A stretch of DNA of 64,000 nt from DATAOG01 sp963753685 (GTDB lineage: Bacteria; Pseudomonadota; Alphaproteobacteria; Geminicoccales; Geminicoccaceae): positions 1 through 64,000 of the forward strand of contig CAVWDE010000008.1 in the NCBI GenBank assembly GCA_963753685.1, read 5' to 3'. The notes under the pieces are model-generated. The model made no database searches. It was not told the DNA's origin and was given only the letters and a program-made list of their open reading frames with translations. This document shows, in pieces, positions 32,775-40,657 of the stretch. The position numbers and the translations under genes were made by a program. How positions within the stretch are numbered: position 1 is the stretch's first letter; every line of letters starts with the position of its first letter.

Positions 32775-33851
32775 ATGGCTCGTCGTTGCCCGCTCGCCGC
32801 CCGCATTCTCACCAACCGCCGTCGCTTCCTGGCCGGCTCGCTGTTGGTCGCCACCGCCCTGCCGACCTTGAGCCGGCAAGGCTTCGGCCAAAGCCAGCAG
32901 GTCAACGTCTACAACTGGGACACCTACATCGGCGACACCACCCTTGAGGATTTCACCGATGCGACCGGCATCAAGGTCCGTTACGACCTCTATGCCAGCA
33001 ATGACGAGCTGTTCGCCAAGCTGCGCGGCGGCAACCCGGGCTACGACGTGGTGGTGCCGACCGACGACTACGTCGCCAAGATGATCGTGGCCGACCTTTT
33101 GCTGCCGCTCGACCACAGCAAGATCCCGAACGTCGCCAACATCGATCCGAGGTTCGCCGATCCGCCCTACGACCCCGGTCTCAAGCACAGCATGCCTTAT
33201 TTCTGGGGCACGGTCGGGTGGGGATATCGCAAGTCCAAAGGCAGTCCGAAGTCGCTGGCCGACGTGTTCGATGGCGACGCCTACGCCGGCCGGATCGCGC
33301 TGATCAACTCGATCGACAGCATCCGCGCGGCGCTCAAATACCTGGGCCACTCTCTCAATAGCAAGGACCCGGCGCAGATTACCGCGGCCGCCGACGCTCT
33401 GATCAAGATCAAGCCCAAGATCAAGGCGTTCGCCCCCGACACCGGCCAGGATCTGCTGCTGTCGGGCGAGGTCGATGTCTGCCTCGAGTACAATGGCGAC
33501 ATCCTGCAGGTGATGGCCGAGGACGACGACCTGAACTATGTCGTGCCGACCGAGGGCAACCAGCTCTGGGTGGACAGCATGTGCGTGCCGAAAGGCGGGC
33601 CCAATCCGGACAACGCCAACACCTTCATCAACTTCATCCTCGAGGCCAAGGTGCAGGCGGCGATCGCCGAGACGGTCCGCTACCCCTGCCCGAACGCCGC
33701 GGCGCTCGCGCTCATCCCCGAAGCCGATCGCAACAACCCCGCGCTCTACCCGCCGCGCGAGGTGCTCGATCGATGCGAAATCGCGGTCTACCAGGGCGAG
33801 GACGTCGAGAGCCTGTACGCCGACGCGCTGACCCGGGTGCTGGCGGCGTAA
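32775..33851 (+). CDS. potD: Polyamine ABC transporter substrate-binding protein (PotD/PotF type), Tat signal
   Basis: Periplasmic spermidine/putrescine-binding protein of 358 residues. The start at 32775 gives a twin-arginine signal (TNRRRFLAGSLLVATALPTL), so it is probably exported folded. Mature features are VNVYNWDTYIGDTTLEDF (the usual first strand with the Trp-Asp-Tyr pocket), GGNPGYDVVVPTDDYVAKM, MPYFWGTVGWGYR and the late VPTEGNQLWVDSMCVPKGG. Ligand-pocket aromatics and acids are retained. It begins the polyamine locus; its permease and ATPase partners follow after the speD genes. Confidence 0.9.
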   Translation: MARRCPLAARILTNRRRFLAGSLLVATALPTLSRQGFGQSQQVNVYNWDTYIGDTTLEDFTDATGIKVRYDLYASNDELFAKLRGGNPGYDVVVPTDDYVAKMIVADLLLPLDHSKIPNVANIDPRFADPPYDPGLKHSMPYFWGTVGWGYRKSKGSPKSLADVFDGDAYAGRIALINSIDSIRAALKYLGHSLNSKDPAQITAAADALIKIKPKIKAFAPDTGQDLLLSGEVDVCLEYNGDILQVMAEDDDLNYVVPTEGNQLWVDSMCVPKGGPNPDNANTFINFILEAKVQAAIAETVRYPCPNAAALALIPEADRNNPALYPPREVLDRCEIAVYQGEDVESLYADALTRVLAA

Positions 33852-33920
33852 CCCGCGGGCGGCACGAGGAAAAAATGATTTTTTGTCGAGCCATTGTCAT
33901 CAGCCCCGTGGTCCCCTAAG

Positions 33921-33976
33921 TATACTCGCCGTAGCGGTGGGGCGGCGTCCTCGGGGAGGATGCGCGACCCGCCGCT
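33921..33976 (+). promoter_or_regulatory. promoter -10 and structured RNA leader ahead of speD
   Basis: TATACT at 33921-33926 is a consensus -10. A start about 7 bases later would fall at the first base of a nested hairpin. The outer stem is 33933-33941 with 33968-33976 (9 pairs, one G-U). The inner stem is 33945-33952 with 33956-33963 (8 pairs) around a GGG loop. No good -35 sits at 17 bp. This could be the 5' end of a regulated leader for speD or a terminator-like element after potD. Confidence 0.45.
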
Positions 33977-34055
33977 TAACGTTTTGGCGACGCCGTCGGG
34001 ACTCTAATCGACGGCCCGAGTTTTCCACTTCGTCCTCAACCTGGGAGACCACGCC

Positions 34056-34085
34056 ATGATCCCTGTCGCAGCCACTCGAATCTGA
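34056..34085 (+). CDS. possible 9-codon leader peptide upstream of speD
   Basis: ATG at 34056 preceded by GGGAGA and followed by codons for MIPVAATRI and TGA. It sits in the 345-bp leader between potD and speD. Short upstream ORFs regulate polyamine genes in several bacteria and eukaryotes; here this is only suggestive. Confidence 0.25.
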   Translation: MIPVAATRI

Positions 34086-34196
34086 GCCGGTCGACCGCCG
34101 GGTGTACGGAGGTCGGCGGGGGGCGCAGGAGCGTTCCGCTCGAGCAACGTAAGGCCGATGTCGGCCTAACGCTTAGATTGCACAGGGACACAAGCG

Positions 34197-34679
34197 ATGA
34201 TATCTGCGGGTTGGAGGTCGAGCGATCTGCTCGATCCCGGGTGGACGACCGGATTGGCGCAGCCCCAGGCTGCCACTGGCGCCGCCGGGTTTGGCGTGCA
34301 TCTGACGCTCGATGGTTACGGCGGCTCGCGCGAGCGGCTGGCCGACTATGCGCACGTCCTCGCCTGCCTCGGCGAGTTGCCGGAACGGCTTGGCATGCAC
34401 AAGATCGCCGAGCCGCTGCTGGTCGAGCTCGGTCAGCATAGCGACAAGGATCCGGGTGGGGTCAGCGGCTTCGTGATGATCGCCGAGAGCCACATCAGCA
34501 TCCACACCTTCCCCTTGCGCGGCTTCGTCAGCGCCGACGTCTACACCTGCCAGAACCAGCTCGACACCGAGCAGATCTGCCAGTATTTCGCCGATGCCTT
34601 CGAGCTCCAGGACCTCGAGACCAACCTGGTGAAGCGCGGCACCCGCTATCCGCAGCACAACATCTACCAGTCCGCCTGA
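34197..34679 (+). CDS. speD: S-adenosylmethionine decarboxylase proenzyme
   Basis: Pyruvoyl enzyme making decarboxylated SAM, the aminopropyl donor for spermidine. The 160-residue protein is of the small bacterial 1B type. The self-cleavage site is in MIAESHISIHTFP, with Ser98 in the ESH triplet becoming the pyruvoyl group. The partner Cys and acidic residues follow in GFVSADVYTCQNQLDTEQI. The N-terminal 30 residues precede the usual first strand and may be an extension. It opens the biosynthetic part of the polyamine locus; the next gene begins 33 bp later. Confidence 0.92.
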   Translation: MISAGWRSSDLLDPGWTTGLAQPQAATGAAGFGVHLTLDGYGGSRERLADYAHVLACLGELPERLGMHKIAEPLLVELGQHSDKDPGGVSGFVMIAESHISIHTFPLRGFVSADVYTCQNQLDTEQICQYFADAFELQDLETNLVKRGTRYPQHNIYQSA

Positions 34680-34712
34680 ACGCGGAGCGGGCGCGCAGCA
34701 ACGAGCATAGCG

Positions 34713-35759
34713 ATGGACCGAGAGCGGCAGCAGAAGGCAGAGCTTCTGCAGCGGACGATCAAGCACGTCGACATCACGGCGCACGACACGCGCGCGCTGA
34801 TCGCGGCATTCCAGGAGATGTCGTTCAGCGCGCGCGAGCTCGGGCGGGCGTGCGAGATCTACGAGCGCATGCTGCGCGACCCCGACTGCACGATCATCCT
34901 GACCGTCGCCGGCAGCACCAGCGCCGCCGGCTGCATGCAAGTCTACGTCGACCTGATCCGGCACAACATGGTCGACGTGGTGGTCGCGACCGGCGCGACC
35001 ATCGTCGACATGGACTTCTTCGAGGCGCTCGGCTTTTCCCACTATCGGGGCACGCAGTTCATCGATGATTCGATGCTGCGGGCGCACTACGTCGATCGCA
35101 TCTACGACACCTACATCGACGAGGAAGAGCTGCAGCACTGCGATCGGACGATCAAGGAGATCGCCGACGCGCTGCCGCCCGGGCCCTACTCGTCGCGCGC
35201 CTTCATCCATGAGATGGGCCGCTGGCTGGAGGGTCATCCCGAGCGGGCGCCCAAGCGCACATCCCTGGTCCAGAGCGCCTTCGAGCACGGCGTGCCGGTC
35301 TTCTGCCCGGCGTTCACGGACAGCAGTGCCGGCTTCGGCCTGGTCGCGCATCAGATCGGGCGGCCCGGGCAGCACCTGACCATCAATTCGGTCGCCGACT
35401 TCCGCGAGCTCACCGAGCTCAAGATCCAGGCGCAGAACAGCGGGCTTCTGATCATCGGCGGCGGCTCGCCCAAGAATTTCGCCCAGGACACCGTGGTCTG
35501 CGCCGAGATCCTGGGCCACGACGTGCCGATGCACAAATACAGCATCCAGATCACGGTCGCCGATGTCCGCGATGGCGCCTGCTCCAGCTCCAGCCTCAAG
35601 GAGGCGGGCTCCTGGGGCAAGGTCGACGCCGGCGCCGAGCAGATGGTGTTCGCCGAGGCGACCCTGGCACTGCCTCTGCTCGCCGCCTACGGCTGGCACA
35701 ACGGCAGCTGGCGCGAACGGCCCAAGCGTGAGCTCGCCCGCCTCCTGAACCCGGATTGA
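34713..35759 (+). CDS. Deoxyhypusine-synthase-like enzyme (possible homospermidine synthase)
   Basis: NAD-dependent aminobutyl transferase family, 348 residues. In eukaryotes and archaea DHS modifies eIF5A; bacteria lack that substrate, and bacterial relatives are thought to act on free polyamines, for example making homospermidine from spermidine and putrescine. The NAD-site pattern is seen in LTVAGSTSAAG, VVATGATIVDMDFFEALG and LLIIGGGSPKNFAQD. The catalytic Lys is in SWGKVDAGAEQ (Lys303), equivalent to the SWGK lysine of DHS. It lies between speD and an agmatinase-family gene (13 bp), which supports a polyamine role. The exact product is inferred. Confidence 0.82.
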   Translation: MDRERQQKAELLQRTIKHVDITAHDTRALIAAFQEMSFSARELGRACEIYERMLRDPDCTIILTVAGSTSAAGCMQVYVDLIRHNMVDVVVATGATIVDMDFFEALGFSHYRGTQFIDDSMLRAHYVDRIYDTYIDEEELQHCDRTIKEIADALPPGPYSSRAFIHEMGRWLEGHPERAPKRTSLVQSAFEHGVPVFCPAFTDSSAGFGLVAHQIGRPGQHLTINSVADFRELTELKIQAQNSGLLIIGGGSPKNFAQDTVVCAEILGHDVPMHKYSIQITVADVRDGACSSSSLKEAGSWGKVDAGAEQMVFAEATLALPLLAAYGWHNGSWRERPKRELARLLNPD

Positions 35760-35772
35760 CGGCGGGCGGCGG

Positions 35773-36666
35773 ATGGTCGCCTCGATCATCAACTGGAGCG
35801 AGCCGGACAGCGCCGACGCGCTCCTGATCTCCGCCCCTTACGGGCACGGAGCCTCGTTCGGCGCCGGCGCCAGCCGGGGCCCGGCCGCGATCGTCGCCTG
35901 CCTCGACCGTCAGATCGAGCTGCTCGAGCGCCACACCGGCACCGAACCCGCCCTCGACTACAAGATCGCCCACCAGCTGCTCGCCGAGGTCGAGGCGCTG
36001 CCGCCCGAAGTCATGGTCGAGCAGGTGGCGGCGGCGGTCGCGCGCGCCGCACCGCGCTTCACGGTCCTGCTCGGCGGCACGCATGCGGTCTCGATCGGCG
36101 CGTTTCGGGCGCACGCCGCGCGCGGCCGGGTGGACGACGTCACGATCGTGCAGATCGACGCCCATCTCGACATGCGCGACGACGATGCCGACTACAACGA
36201 CCACGACCCGAGCCGCTTTGCCCATTCCTGCGTGATGCGGCGCGGCCGCGAGCTCGGCTTTCGCACCTGCTCGGTCGGCATCCGCGCCTATGCGCGCGAG
36301 GAGCATCGCTTCGCGGTCGCCGAAGGGCTGCCGGTGTTCGAATGGGGGCTCGACGCCGAGCCCGCGATCGAGACCATCCTGGCGGCAGTCGCGACCGAGC
36401 GGATCTACCTCACGATCGACGTCGACGGCTTCGATCCGGCGGTGGCGCCGGCGACCGGCACGCCGGTCCCGGGCGGCCTGCCCTGGGCCTACGGGACGCG
36501 CCTTTTGCGCGCGCTGTGCTCGGCCAAGGAGGTGATCGGCGCCGATGTCGTCGAGGTCGCGCCGGTGCCGGGCTCGGGGCTGACCGAATACGCCGCCGCC
36601 CAGCTCTGCTACGACATTCTCTGCTACACGCTGCTCAAGCGGGACGGTAAGCTCGCCTTCCTGTAG
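35773..36666 (+). CDS. Agmatinase-family ureohydrolase
   Basis: Binuclear manganese ureohydrolase of 297 residues, most likely agmatine to putrescine and urea or a related aminopropyl- or aminobutyl-agmatine. Metal motifs are present: the His of GGTHAVSIG (101-109), VQIDAHLDMRD (DAHLD at 129-133) and LTIDVDGFDPAVAP. The His of HSCVMRR (151) matches the substrate loop. The first motif reads GGTH rather than GGDH, an unusual change next to a metal ligand. It follows the DHS-like gene by 13 bp and precedes potB by 42 bp, so the whole group looks co-transcribed. Confidence 0.85.
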   Translation: MVASIINWSEPDSADALLISAPYGHGASFGAGASRGPAAIVACLDRQIELLERHTGTEPALDYKIAHQLLAEVEALPPEVMVEQVAAAVARAAPRFTVLLGGTHAVSIGAFRAHAARGRVDDVTIVQIDAHLDMRDDDADYNDHDPSRFAHSCVMRRGRELGFRTCSVGIRAYAREEHRFAVAEGLPVFEWGLDAEPAIETILAAVATERIYLTIDVDGFDPAVAPATGTPVPGGLPWAYGTRLLRALCSAKEVIGADVVEVAPVPGSGLTEYAAAQLCYDILCYTLLKRDGKLAFL

Positions 36667-36708
36667 GGCCGCGCCTTCGGGACGCGGTCGAGCGCAAGCG
36701 GGGCGCCG

Positions 36709-37602
36709 ATGGAGAGCTGGCGGCAGCAGCCGGTGGTCTTCTGGATCTTCGTGCTGCCGGGCGCGCTCTGGCTGCTCGCCTTCTTCCTGGTGCCGCTCGG
36801 GCTGGTCTGGATCCTGTCGTTCGGCGAGCGCTCGGGACCGGTCGACGTCCTGATCACCGGCACGCTTGCCAACTACGCGAAGGCGCTCGACCCGATCTAT
36901 CTCGGCCTGTTCTGGAAGTCGTTCTGGATCGCGGCGGTGGCCACCGCCCTGGTCCTGATCGTCGGCTTCCCGGTGGCGCTCGCGGTGAGCTTCGCGCCCG
37001 CGCGGGCCAAGTCGCTCCTCCTGATGCTGGTGATCCTGCCGTTCTGGACCAACCTTTTGATCCGGACCTACGCGATGATCGCGGTGCTCCGGACCCGCGG
37101 CTACGTCAACTTCGGCCTCGAGGATCTCTGGGACCTCGGGAGCGCTGGCCTCGCCGCGCTCGGGCTCGGCACCCTGCCGCCGTTCCAGCCGCTCGAGCTG
37201 CTCTACAACAACGCCGCGGTGGTGATCGGCATCGTCTACGTCTATCTGCCCTTCATGGTCCTGCCGCTGTACGCCACCCTCGAGCGCCTCGACCGCTCCT
37301 ATCTGGAGGCGAGCCTCGATCTCGGCGCCGGCCAGTGGCGCACCTTTCGCTCGATCGTGGTGCCGCTCGCCAAGCCCGGGATCATCTCGGGCGTGATCCT
37401 GGTGTTCATCCCGGCGCTTGGCACCTTCCTGATCTCGGACCTTCTGGGCGGTCCCGACAGCGAGCTGATCGGCAACGTCATCGAGCGCCAGTTCAAGGCC
37501 GCCAACGACTGGCCGTTCGGCGCCGCGCTCTCCTTCCTCCTGATGTACCTGACCTTCGCCGCGCTGGCCGCGCGCGCCTTTCTGGCCGAACGCGACCTCT
37601 GA
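36709..37602 (+). CDS. potB: Polyamine ABC transporter permease (PotB type)
   Basis: Inner-membrane subunit of a polyamine importer, 297 residues with six predicted helices. First helix: FWIFVLPGALWLLAFFLVPL. The coupling (EAA-like) loop that meets the ATPase is LEASLDLGAGQWRTFRSIV followed by PLAKPGIISG. Other typical stretches are ILPFWTNLLIRTYAM and LIGNVIERQFKAANDWPFGA, diagnostic for PotB. It is not directly followed by potC: two small genes lie between. Confidence 0.9.
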   Translation: MESWRQQPVVFWIFVLPGALWLLAFFLVPLGLVWILSFGERSGPVDVLITGTLANYAKALDPIYLGLFWKSFWIAAVATALVLIVGFPVALAVSFAPARAKSLLLMLVILPFWTNLLIRTYAMIAVLRTRGYVNFGLEDLWDLGSAGLAALGLGTLPPFQPLELLYNNAAVVIGIVYVYLPFMVLPLYATLERLDRSYLEASLDLGAGQWRTFRSIVVPLAKPGIISGVILVFIPALGTFLISDLLGGPDSELIGNVIERQFKAANDWPFGAALSFLLMYLTFAALAARAFLAERDL

Positions 37603-37657
37603 CCGGCCGGCGCGACCGCTCGGTTTTCGGTCGCTTCGGCCGCACCGGCGTGGCAGA

Positions 37658-38101
37658 ATGCAAGGGTCAGTGGACGATCTGGATCTGCCGATGAATGCCG
37701 CCCACGCGATCCGCCGTCTCGAGGAAGCCGGCTTCAGCCATCAGCAGGCGACCGGGGTGGTCGAGGTCGTCCAGGGCGAGGTGCTCGATACGGTCGCGAC
37801 CCGCGACTACGTCGGCGAGCAGACCGCCCTCGTCCGTCAGGAGCTGGCCGAGCAGATCGGCGCCGTCCGTCAGGAGCTGGCCGAGCAGATCGGCGCCGTC
37901 CGTCAGGAGCTGGCCGAGCAGATCGGCGCCGTCCGTCAGGAGCTGGCCGAGCAGATCGGCGCCGTGCGGCGGGAGATCGGCGACACCAGGATCGAGCTGA
38001 TGCGGGCCATCAACCGTCAGACGGTCTGGATGAACGGCTTTCTTGCCGCCCTCCTGGTCGCGGTTCTCGGGCTCGCCGGAGTGCTGGTCGGCAAGCTCTG
38101 A
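37658..38101 (+). CDS. Coiled-coil membrane protein (DUF1640/CCDC90-like) with internal 11-residue repeats
   Basis: Protein of 147 residues; the start could also be the in-frame ATG at 37691 (MNAAHAIRRLEEAGFSH). The N-terminal motif RRLEEAGFSHQQATGVVEVV plus VATRDYV resembles the DUF1640 family (related to mitochondrial MCU regulator CCDC90). Four copies of RQELAEQIGAV (about residues 60-103) form a regular coiled coil. A single C-terminal helix (MNGFLAALLVAVLGLAGVLV) anchors it in the inner membrane. The DNA of the copies is almost identical, so expansion is recent. It separates potB from potC in an otherwise standard operon. Confidence 0.75.
   Translation: MQGSVDDLDLPMNAAHAIRRLEEAGFSHQQATGVVEVVQGEVLDTVATRDYVGEQTALVRQELAEQIGAVRQELAEQIGAVRQELAEQIGAVRQELAEQIGAVRREIGDTRIELMRAINRQTVWMNGFLAALLVAVLGLAGVLVGKL
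37835..37966 (+). repeat. 4 x 33-bp in-frame tandem repeat
   Basis: Units at 37835, 37868, 37901 and 37934; the first three are identical and the last differs at its final base. Each encodes 11 residues (RQELAEQIGAV), so copy number can change without frame loss. Confidence 0.95.
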
Positions 38102-38242
38102 GGCCGCCGCCCGCGCCGCCGCCTTTCTCTCCACCGACGGTCGAGGACCGCCGGAATTAACATGCAGCCCAGGTGTTCGCGCAGTAAGGGAGTGCGCGCA
38201 GGGTGTCGCCAGGCGGCAACAGGCGTTCGGGGAGACGGAACA

Positions 38243-38530
38243 ATGGTGGCCGTTCGAGCCCTCCTTGCGACCCTCAACGGGCTGACGCAGGCAGGCATGG
38301 TTGCGCGCAGCTGGGCGTGGCCGGCGGGCGCTGTGACCGGCGATGCCCGCGAGGCCGACGACGATGACGCCGAGCCCTGGTACGAGGGCGCCTGGGCCCA
38401 CGCCGGTGACGAGCCGCCGCTCGAGGAGCTGCTCCGCGATCCCGTGGTCCATCTGGTGATGCGCGCCGACCGCCTGGAGCCGGCCCAGGTCCGCCACTGG
38501 CTCCGCCCCAAGCCGCCGCTCGCCTCCTGA
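38243..38530 (+). CDS. Small conserved-looking hypothetical protein
   Basis: ORF of 95 residues from the ATG at 38243; a longer reading from 38162 adds Arg-rich residues that look non-coding. An acidic middle (EADDDDAEPWYEGAWAHAGD) is followed by a compact helical end (LEELLRDPVVHLVMRADRLE, then PAQVRHWLRPKPPLAS). This ending resembles short alphaproteobacterial proteins of unknown function with a DPxVxLxMxxD pattern. It lies between the coiled-coil gene and potC. Confidence 0.55.
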   Translation: MVAVRALLATLNGLTQAGMVARSWAWPAGAVTGDAREADDDDAEPWYEGAWAHAGDEPPLEELLRDPVVHLVMRADRLEPAQVRHWLRPKPPLAS

Positions 38531-38671
38531 CCTCGCCGAACGCCGCGGCAAGTCGCGTGAGGCGGCGGTCGCCGCCGCCGTGAGGCCGTACGGCCGCAAT
38601 CCGGGCTTATCACCTATCCCACCCCGCCCTATAACGAACAGCGGTCGAGGCGGCCGCAAGGGCAGGGTGAC

Positions 38672-39514
38672 GTGGCGAAGCGACGCGAGCGAGCGGGGCC
38701 GCTCGAGTACAGCCGGAAGCTCTGGCTGCGCGCCTGGCTCGCCGCGACCTTCCTGTTCCTCTATGCGCCGATCGTGATCCTGATCCTGTTCAGCTTCAAC
38801 GACAGCAAGCGCAACATCGTCTGGCAGGGCTTCACGCTCGGCTACTACCACAAGGCGGTCGGCAACGCGTCCCTGATCGAAGCCTTCACCAACAGCCTGG
38901 CGATCGCCCTGACCAGCACGGCCGTCAGCACGGTGATCGGAGCGCTCCTGGCGCTCGCGCTGTGGCGCTTCCGCTTCCCCGGCAAGCCGGCGCTGGAGGG
39001 TGCTTTGGCGCTGCCGATCGTGATCCCGGAGATCTGCATGGGCGTGGCGCTGATGGCGTTCTTCATGCGCACCGGCTGGCCGACCCAGCTGCCCTGGCCG
39101 CTCAACCTCGGACCGATCATCATCGGCCACATCGCCTTCAGCTTCCCGTTCGTCACGATCGTGGTGCGCGCCCGCATGGCGGGCTTCGATCGCGCGCTCG
39201 AGGAGGCGTCCAAGGACCTCGGCGCCGGCGAGTGGCAGACCTTGAAGAACATCACCCTGCCCTACATGAAGCCGGGCCTGATCGCGGGCGGCCTGCTCGC
39301 CATGACCCTCTCGCTCGACGATTTCGTCATCACCTTCTTCACCTCGGGCCCCGAAACCCTGACCTTCCCGATCAAGGTCTATTCGATGGTCCGCTTCGGC
39401 GCGACCCCCGAGGTCAACGCCGCCTCGACCGTGCTGATCGTCGTCACCATCCTGTTGACCGTGATCGCGATGCGGCTGCAGCGGCCGGAGCGCGGCGGGG
39501 AGCTCGGCGCATGA
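38672..39514 (+). CDS. potC: Polyamine ABC transporter permease (PotC type)
   Basis: Second membrane subunit of the importer, 280 residues. The start is GTG at 38672 (AKRRERAGPLEYSRKL follows). Six helices are predicted, beginning LAATFLFLYAPIVILILFSF. The coupling loop is EEASKDLGAGEWQTLKNIT with LPYMKPGLIAGG. The motif SLDDFVITFFTSGPETLTFP is a PotC hallmark. It overlaps potA by four bases (ATGA), so both are translated together. Confidence 0.92.
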   Translation: MAKRRERAGPLEYSRKLWLRAWLAATFLFLYAPIVILILFSFNDSKRNIVWQGFTLGYYHKAVGNASLIEAFTNSLAIALTSTAVSTVIGALLALALWRFRFPGKPALEGALALPIVIPEICMGVALMAFFMRTGWPTQLPWPLNLGPIIIGHIAFSFPFVTIVVRARMAGFDRALEEASKDLGAGEWQTLKNITLPYMKPGLIAGGLLAMTLSLDDFVITFFTSGPETLTFPIKVYSMVRFGATPEVNAASTVLIVVTILLTVIAMRLQRPERGGELGA

Positions 39515-40614
39515 GCGCCCAGACAATCGTCGAGACCGAGTCGATCGTCCGGGTCGAGGCGGTGACCAAGCGCTTCGGCCAGATGGTCGCGGTCGACCAC
39601 GTCTCGCTCGAGATCGCGGCCAACGAGTTCTTCGCCCTGCTCGGCCCGTCCGGCTGCGGCAAGACCACGCTCTTGCGCATGCTCGCGGGCTTCGAGAACC
39701 CCAGTGCGGGAAAAATCCTGATCGACGGCGAGGACATGGCGGGCGTCGTGCCCAACCGGCGCCCGGTCAACATGGTGTTCCAGTCCTACGCCGTTTTTCC
39801 CCACATGACGGTCGCCGACAACGTCGCCTACGGCCTGCGCGTGAGCCGCGTGCCGCGCCCCGAGATCGGCCCGAGGGTCGAGGCGGCGCTGGCGATGGTC
39901 CGGCTCGATGGCCTCGGCGAGCGCCGGCCCGACCAGCTCTCCGGCGGCCAGCGCCAGCGGGTGGCGCTGGCGCGCGCCCTGATCAAGCGGCCCAAGGTCT
40001 TGCTGCTCGACGAGCCGCTCTCGGCGCTGGACAAGAAGCTGCGCGAGGAGATGCAGCTCGAGCTCGTCCGCCTGCAGCACGAGGTCGGCATCACCTTCGT
40101 GATCGTGACCCACGACCAGGACGAGGCGCTCTCGATGGCCAACCGGATCGCGGTCATGGACCGGGGCCGCATCCTCCAGGTGGCGCCGCCGGGCGAGCTG
40201 TACGAGCAGCCGAACTGCCGCATGGTCGCCGACTTCATCGGCACGACCAACCTGTTCCCCGGCCGCGTGCTCGACCGCGCCGACGGCGGCATCCGCCTCG
40301 AAGCCCAGGGGATCGGCGAACTGCAGCTGACCGAGGACGGCGAGCCCGGCAGCGAGGTCGGGATCGCGGTCCGCCCGGAGAAGGTGCGGATCAGCCACGA
40401 GCGCCCGGCCGATGGCCTGATAGCGGTGCCAGGCAAGGTCGCCCAGCTCGCCTATTTCGGCGACTACAGCCACGTCTTCGTCGAGGCCGGCCCCGCCGTC
40501 CGGATCACCTGCTACCGCACCAACGACAGCCGCCACCAGGCGGGCGCGCTGGCGGTCGGCGACCCCTGCTGGGTCTCCTGGCACCCGGCCGACTGCATTC
40601 TCCTGACCGAGTGA
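39511..40614 (+). CDS. potA: Polyamine ABC transporter ATP-binding protein (PotA)
   Basis: ATPase of the importer, 367 residues from the ATG overlapping potC. Walker A GPSGCGKTTLLRMLAG, Q-loop in VFQSYAVFPHMTV, signature LSGGQRQRVALARAL, Walker B LLLDEPLSALD and the H-loop in IVTHDQDEAL are all intact. The C-terminal TOBE domain (about 285-365) includes GIAVRPEKVRIS. It is the only PotA in the window and may also serve the permeases at 52.3-54.0 kb. It converges with the Mrr-like gene. Confidence 0.95.
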   Translation: MSAQTIVETESIVRVEAVTKRFGQMVAVDHVSLEIAANEFFALLGPSGCGKTTLLRMLAGFENPSAGKILIDGEDMAGVVPNRRPVNMVFQSYAVFPHMTVADNVAYGLRVSRVPRPEIGPRVEAALAMVRLDGLGERRPDQLSGGQRQRVALARALIKRPKVLLLDEPLSALDKKLREEMQLELVRLQHEVGITFVIVTHDQDEALSMANRIAVMDRGRILQVAPPGELYEQPNCRMVADFIGTTNLFPGRVLDRADGGIRLEAQGIGELQLTEDGEPGSEVGIAVRPEKVRISHERPADGLIAVPGKVAQLAYFGDYSHVFVEAGPAVRITCYRTNDSRHQAGALAVGDPCWVSWHPADCILLTE

Positions 40615-40657
40615 TCCTCCGCCCCCGTGGGCTTGGCCTGCTCCGATTTGCCGACCT

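Noticed and set aside
33870..33884. A6-TGA-T6 inverted repeat as the potD terminator
   Set aside because: The stem is only A-T pairs with a three-base loop and no GC part, too weak to call.
37835..37966. 33-bp repeats as a CRISPR array
   Set aside because: Units are directly adjacent with no spacers, stay in frame and encode a coiled coil.
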